A stretch of 64,000 nt of DNA, taken from GCA-002793235 sp965267355. GTDB lineage: Bacteria; Bacteroidota; Bacteroidia; Flavobacteriales_E; Vicingaceae. The notes below the pieces were generated by a model that was not told the DNA's origin, did not search any database, and was given only the letters and a program-made list of their open reading frames with translations. Within the stretch, counting starts at the first letter, position 1. Every line of letters starts with the position of its first letter. The stretch covers positions 2,542,001 through 2,606,000 of the forward strand of contig OZ253956.1 in the NCBI GenBank assembly GCA_965267355.1. The letters run 5' to 3'. Positions 60,260-64,000 of this stretch are shown piece after piece. A program made the translations under genes and the position numbers.

Positions 60260-61252
60260 CTAATTTTGAATAAATGTTTTTTCAAACCACTTCATAGTAA
60301 TTTCTAACCCTTCTCTTAGCTTCATTTTAGGGTTATAATCTATAAGATTATTAGCTAAAGAAATATTTGCCAATGAATCTTTAACATCACCTGGCCTTTC
60401 TTCCCTATACTTTGGTTCAACTGTTTTACCAGAAATGTTTCTTATGGTATTAAACAACTCATTTATAGTAACCCTATCTCCACAAGCTATATTTAAAATT
60501 TGCCCTTTTACATTTTTTTGGCTAAACATTGCTTTAATGTTAGCCTGCACAGCATTCTCAACAAAAGTAAAATCTCTACTTTGTTCACCATCACCATTGA
60601 TATAAGGTGAATCACCTTTTAATACAGCCTCCATAAACAAAGGTATTGCTGCAGCATATGGCCCAGCTGGGTTTTGGTTTGGACCAAAAATATTAAAGTA
60701 GCGAAGTCCTACGATATCTAAATCATATATATCAGAAAAAACCTGAGCATAAAGTTCTTTTGTTCTTTTACTTACAGCATAAGGTGATAATTGTTTCCCT
60801 ATTCGGCTTTCTACTTTTGGTAATTCTTTACTATCACCAAATACAGAAGATGAACTCGCAAAAACAACTCTTTTCACATTCGTTTCTTTAGCCGCAGTAA
60901 TAATATTTAAAAAACCTGTGGTGTTTGCCAAATGTGTAGCAATAGGATTCTCTATTGATCTTGGAACTGAACCCAAAGCTGCTTGATGTGAGATGTAATC
61001 TACCCCTTGAACTACTTTTTTACATAACTCAAAATCAGTAATATCTCCTTTAACAAACTGAAAATTGGGTAATTCTATAAATGGTTCAATATTAGATTTA
61101 TAACCGTTTGAAAGATTATCAACTACGATAACCTTACCAGCTCCGTACTTAATTAAGTATTCAACAATATTTGAACCAATAAATCCAGCCCCACCTGTTA
61201 TTAAAAATGTTAATCTGGTTATATCTTGCTGATGAAAAGGCTGTTCAAACAT
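60260..61252 (-). CDS. NAD-dependent sugar-nucleotide epimerase (extended SDR)
   Basis: A 330-residue extended short-chain dehydrogenase. It has the NAD motif FLITGGAGFIGSNIVEYL, Thr/Ser site ASSSSVFGDSKELP, catalytic YAVSKRTKE and FNIFGPNQNPAGPYAAAIPLF. The pattern resembles WbpP/GalE-like UDP-GlcNAc 4-epimerases or UDP-glucuronate epimerases. The exact substrate is not fixed. The next gene upstream is rfbB, ending exactly one base before this start. Confidence 0.9.
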   Translation of the reverse strand: MFEQPFHQQDITRLTFLITGGAGFIGSNIVEYLIKYGAGKVIVVDNLSNGYKSNIEPFIELPNFQFVKGDITDFELCKKVVQGVDYISHQAALGSVPRSIENPIATHLANTTGFLNIITAAKETNVKRVVFASSSSVFGDSKELPKVESRIGKQLSPYAVSKRTKELYAQVFSDIYDLDIVGLRYFNIFGPNQNPAGPYAAAIPLFMEAVLKGDSPYINGDGEQSRDFTFVENAVQANIKAMFSQKNVKGQILNIACGDRVTINELFNTIRNISGKTVEPKYREERPGDVKDSLANISLANNLIDYNPKMKLREGLEITMKWFEKTFIQN

Positions 61253-62308
61253 CTATCTATCAGCGTATTGTAGTTGGTAATAGTTTTGGTACTCACCTGA
61301 AGTAACATTCTCTAACCAATCCTCATTAGCAAGATACCAATCAATAGTATTTCTAATTCCTTCTTCAAATTGAAGTGATGGCTCCCAACCTAATTCTTCT
61401 TTCAACTTTGTAGCATCTATTGCATAACGCATATCATGACCCGCTCTATCAGTAACATAAGTAATTAACTGCTCAGATGTGCCTCCATTTCTTCCCAATT
61501 TTTCATCCATAACCTTACAAATTACTTTAATCAAATCAATGTTCTTCCATTCGTTATGACCACCAATATTGTAAGTTTCACCATTTTCACCGTTATGAAA
61601 AATTACATCAATAGCTCTTGCATGATCATTTACCCATAACCAATCCCTAACATTTTCTCCTTTACCATAAACTGGTAAAGGCTTATTATTTTTAATGTTA
61701 TTAATGAATAATGGAATTAGTTTTTCTGGAAATTGGTGTGAACCATAATTGTTGGAGCAATTAGAAATTACTATTGGTAATTTATAGGTATGATGATAGG
61801 CTCTAACTATATGATCTGAACTTGCTTTAGAAGCTGAATAAGGGCTTCTTGGATCGTAAGGTGTTGTTTCTAAGAACATTCCTGTTTCACCTAAAGATCC
61901 ATATACTTCATCTGTTGAAACATGGTAAAACAACTTACTAGAAAAATTATCTCCCCAACTGTCTTTAGCTGCATTCAGTAAATTAGCTGTACCCACAATA
62001 TTGGTCATAATGAAGTCCATTGGACCTTCAATGGATCTATCAACGTGGGATTCAGCAGCTAAATGTATAACAGCATCAAACTGATATTGTTTAAAGAGAT
62101 TATTGATAAATTCAGTATCAACTATATCTCCCTTTACAAATTCGTAATTCGGAGCATTCTCTATATCGGTAAGGTTTGCCAAGTTTCCAGCATAAGTTAA
62201 CTTATCAAGATTTACAATTTTATAATCAGGATATTTATTAGCAAATAACCTAACTACATGAGAACCTATAAATCCTGCTCCACCTGTTATTAAAACTGTT
62301 TTACTCAT
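61253..62308 (-). CDS. rfbB: dTDP-glucose 4,6-dehydratase
   Basis: A 351-residue extended SDR. It shows VLITGGAGFIGSHVVRLFA, AAESHVDRSI, STDEVYGSLGE (with the catalytic DE pair), and YSASKASSDHIVRAYHHTY. These are the specific blocks of RmlB, which oxidises C4 and eliminates water at C5-C6. The remaining rml genes (A, C, D) are not in the window. It overlaps the upstream UDP-sugar dehydrogenase stop by one base. Confidence 0.94.
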   Translation of the reverse strand: MSKTVLITGGAGFIGSHVVRLFANKYPDYKIVNLDKLTYAGNLANLTDIENAPNYEFVKGDIVDTEFINNLFKQYQFDAVIHLAAESHVDRSIEGPMDFIMTNIVGTANLLNAAKDSWGDNFSSKLFYHVSTDEVYGSLGETGMFLETTPYDPRSPYSASKASSDHIVRAYHHTYKLPIVISNCSNNYGSHQFPEKLIPLFINNIKNNKPLPVYGKGENVRDWLWVNDHARAIDVIFHNGENGETYNIGGHNEWKNIDLIKVICKVMDEKLGRNGGTSEQLITYVTDRAGHDMRYAIDATKLKEELGWEPSLQFEEGIRNTIDWYLANEDWLENVTSGEYQNYYQLQYADR

Positions 62309-63603
62309 TATAAACTCCAGTAAGTTAGTTTATTTATTTTTTTCCTATAAATACCTTTTATATCAACTATTACAGGGTTTTCAGATGTAATAGAATCAAA
62401 ATACGCTTCATCAAGATTCACGTAATCTTTATGGTTTACAGCAATTACAACTGCATCATAATCATTTGATGGTACTTCAACTAAACCAAAACCATACTCC
62501 TCTTTTAGCAACTCAGAATCTGCGTGTGGATCGACAACATCTACATGAGCGCCAAAAGACTTAAACTCATTAACCACATCACACACCTTCGAGTTTCTAA
62601 TATCACTAACATCTTCTTTAAATGTAGCACCCATGATTAATACCTTAGATTCACTGATATGTTTACCCGCAGCAATGATTTTCTTTACTGTTTGTTTAGC
62701 AGTATAAGCACCCATACTATCATTTACAAAACGACCAGCATTAATAATTTGAGCATGATAACCTAACTCTTTAGCCTTATAGGTTAAATAATAAGGGTCT
62801 ACTCCTATACAATGTCCACCTACTAAACCAGGAAAAAATTTTAAGAAATTCCATTTTGTACCGGCAGCCTCTAATACATCATAGGTATTTATTCCTATTC
62901 TATTAAAGATTATAGATAGTTCGTTCACTAAAGCAATGTTCAAATCTCTCTGTGTATTCTCAATAATCTTTGCTGCCTCAGCAACCTTAATCGAAGCGGC
63001 TCTATGTACACCCGCTTGAACAACCTCTTCATATACTTTAGCAATTTCTTCTAAAGATTCATCACAACAACCTGATACTACTTTAACTACATTCGTAAGA
63101 GTATGAGTAGTATCTCCCGGGTTAATTCTTTCAGGTGAATAACCAACCATAAAATCATCTCTGAATTTTAACCCCGATACTTCTTCTAACACAGGGATAC
63201 AGTCTTCTTCTGTACATCCTGGATAAACAGTAGATTCGAATACTACATAATCACCTTTCTTGAGAACTTGACCCACAGTCTTAGATGCACCAATTAAAGG
63301 TGTTAAATCCGGTAATTTATGTGAATCGATTGGTGTTGGTACTGCTACTACGAAAAAAGTAACATCTTTTAAATCATCCGTATCTGCCGTAAAATGTATA
63401 TCACACCCCTCAAAAGCTGATGAATCTAATTCTTCACTAGGGTCAATATTATTATGCATCATATCAACGCGCTTTTGATTAATATCAAACCCAACTACTT
63501 GCATAGTTTTAGCAAATTCTAATGCTATTGGTAAACCTACATAGCCTAAACCAATAACACCAATCTTAGTTTCTTTATTTTTTAGTTGATTATATATTCC
63601 CAT
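62308..63603 (-). CDS. Nucleotide sugar dehydrogenase (UDP-N-acetylhexosamine type)
   Basis: A 431-residue NAD-dependent dehydrogenase of the UDP-GlcDH family. Motifs: KIGVIGLGYVGLPIALEFA, VVAVPTP, ESTVYPGCTEEDCIP, YSPERINPGD, the catalytic-Cys loop GGHCIGVDPYYLTYKAKELG, and a C-terminal ATFKEDVSDIRNSKV. The PERINPGD and GGHCIGVDPYYL wording is typical of WbpO/TviB-type enzymes acting on UDP-GalNAc or UDP-GlcNAc. It makes hexosaminuronic acids for surface polysaccharide. One base separates it from the upstream oxidoreductase gene. Confidence 0.92.
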   Translation of the reverse strand: MGIYNQLKNKETKIGVIGLGYVGLPIALEFAKTMQVVGFDINQKRVDMMHNNIDPSEELDSSAFEGCDIHFTADTDDLKDVTFFVVAVPTPIDSHKLPDLTPLIGASKTVGQVLKKGDYVVFESTVYPGCTEEDCIPVLEEVSGLKFRDDFMVGYSPERINPGDTTHTLTNVVKVVSGCCDESLEEIAKVYEEVVQAGVHRAASIKVAEAAKIIENTQRDLNIALVNELSIIFNRIGINTYDVLEAAGTKWNFLKFFPGLVGGHCIGVDPYYLTYKAKELGYHAQIINAGRFVNDSMGAYTAKQTVKKIIAAGKHISESKVLIMGATFKEDVSDIRNSKVCDVVNEFKSFGAHVDVVDPHADSELLKEEYGFGLVEVPSNDYDAVVIAVNHKDYVNLDEAYFDSITSENPVIVDIKGIYRKKINKLTYWSL

Positions 63604-63604
63604 C

Positions 63605-64000
63605 TCAATCTTCTTTTATCTCTAAATTAGAATTCTGTTTTAATAATTTACTATCTCTTAGCTGATATATTCTTTCTATAATTTCAACCACTTTTAACCC
63701 TTCCAAAGCATTTGTAGTTGCTGTAGTTCTTCCTTTTAATGTATCTATTACGTTTTCAATAATGTAATGGTGGTTTGCAGCAGAGCCTTTATATGGACCA
63801 TAATCGTTTGGAGGGTTTGCCTCTGGTAAGTCAGGCATTTCATATCCGTCAATATTACAAACTTCAACCTCATTCATATACTGCCCACCAATTTTCACAC
63901 TTCCTTTTTCCCCTATAATAGTAATACTACTTTCTAGGTTTTGAGTAGCAACAGCAGTTGAGTAATTTAAACACCCCATTCCACCATTCACAAAATCAAA
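63605..64000 (-). CDS. Gfo/Idh/MocA-family oxidoreductase, C-terminal part (gene continues beyond the window)
   Basis: The frame is open to the right edge (GTG at 63991-63989 is internal, not a real start). The 131 visible residues look like the C-terminal half of a Gfo/Idh/MocA sugar oxidoreductase: GGMGCLNYSTAVA, SITIIGEKGSVKIGGQYMNEV, HHYIIENVIDTLKG and ATTNALEGLKVVEIIERIYQ. WbpB/WlbA-type enzymes that oxidise UDP-GlcNAcA at C3 fit both the pattern and the position next to a UDP-sugar dehydrogenase; substrate is inferred. Confidence 0.82.
   Translation of the reverse strand, partial: FDFVNGGMGCLNYSTAVATQNLESSITIIGEKGSVKIGGQYMNEVEVCNIDGYEMPDLPEANPPNDYGPYKGSAANHHYIIENVIDTLKGRTTATTNALEGLKVVEIIERIYQLRDSKLLKQNSNLEIKED

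Noticed and set aside
1..64000. tRNA or rRNA genes, insertion sequences, integrases or prophage genes
   Set aside because: I looked for clover-leaf-like gaps, transposase motifs and flanking direct repeats and found none that hold up. Gaps are short and explained by promoters and terminators.

Overview
The window is low-G+C chromosomal DNA from a member of the Bacteroidota, most likely a free-living (perhaps marine) Flavobacteriales-type organism. Evidence: two secreted proteins carry type IX secretion (T9SS) tails, one type A (615-2105) and one type B (52563-57398). One gene has a PorE-like layout (5160-7157). Several promoters match the Bacteroidota -7 element TAnnTTTG. Typical phylum families are present (DUF3276/PUR, DUF2520, the CcsB-CcsA fusion, split transketolase). 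Genus cannot be decided from the sequence. I see no rRNA, tRNA, CRISPR array, insertion sequence or prophage; the region reads as core chromosome, and both window edges cut genes.

Layout. 0-12 kb: end of a glutamate/dicarboxylate symporter, a T9SS client, an AsmA-like protein with an 11-residue-repeat tail, a PorE-like OmpA protein, an AHSA1-type protein, a nuclease/nucleoside-transporter/lipoprotein operon and etfBA. 12-24 kb: a small zinc-ribbon-like protein, a fused cytochrome c assembly protein, DUF2520 plus KdsC, a TPR-PP2C phosphatase, an amino-sugar kinase, an M28 peptidase and an ABC exporter. 23-29 kb: a leftward operon of NagZ-like/serine hydrolase, pterin carbinolamine dehydratase, phenylalanine hydroxylase and DUF2235 hydrolase. 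29-34 kb: split transketolase with a vWA gene inside it, then an ECF sigma cassette. 34-45 kb: housekeeping genes (PurA-like, ApbE, def, CvfB, YaaA, SixA, acyl-CoA carboxylase) mixed with small envelope proteins. 45-52 kb: MurQ, a YdeP-type molybdoenzyme, TfoX-N protein, a PAS-PP2C sensor phosphatase and a desaturase. 52-57 kb: a repeat-rich adhesin. 57-64 kb: ribBA, ruvX and a leftward nucleotide-sugar/capsule operon running off the right edge.

The most striking item is between the dehydratase and phenylalanine hydroxylase genes (25277-25391, minus strand). A 19-codon leader ORF holds five consecutive tyrosine codons. It is followed by mutually exclusive antiterminator and terminator helices just before the gene whose product makes tyrosine. 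This has every part of a trp-type ribosome-stalling attenuator, but tuned to tyrosine. Second is an array of five TCG boxes spaced 21, 21, 19 and 21 bp in the divergent region between an unlisted 46-residue membrane protein gene and sixA (39249-39336).

Themes linking genes: cell-wall amino-sugar recovery (NagZ-like GH3, MurQ, BadF-type kinase), envelope and surface display by T9SS, signalling by two PP2C/SpoIIE phosphatases with different sensor domains, and polysaccharide precursor synthesis at the right end.
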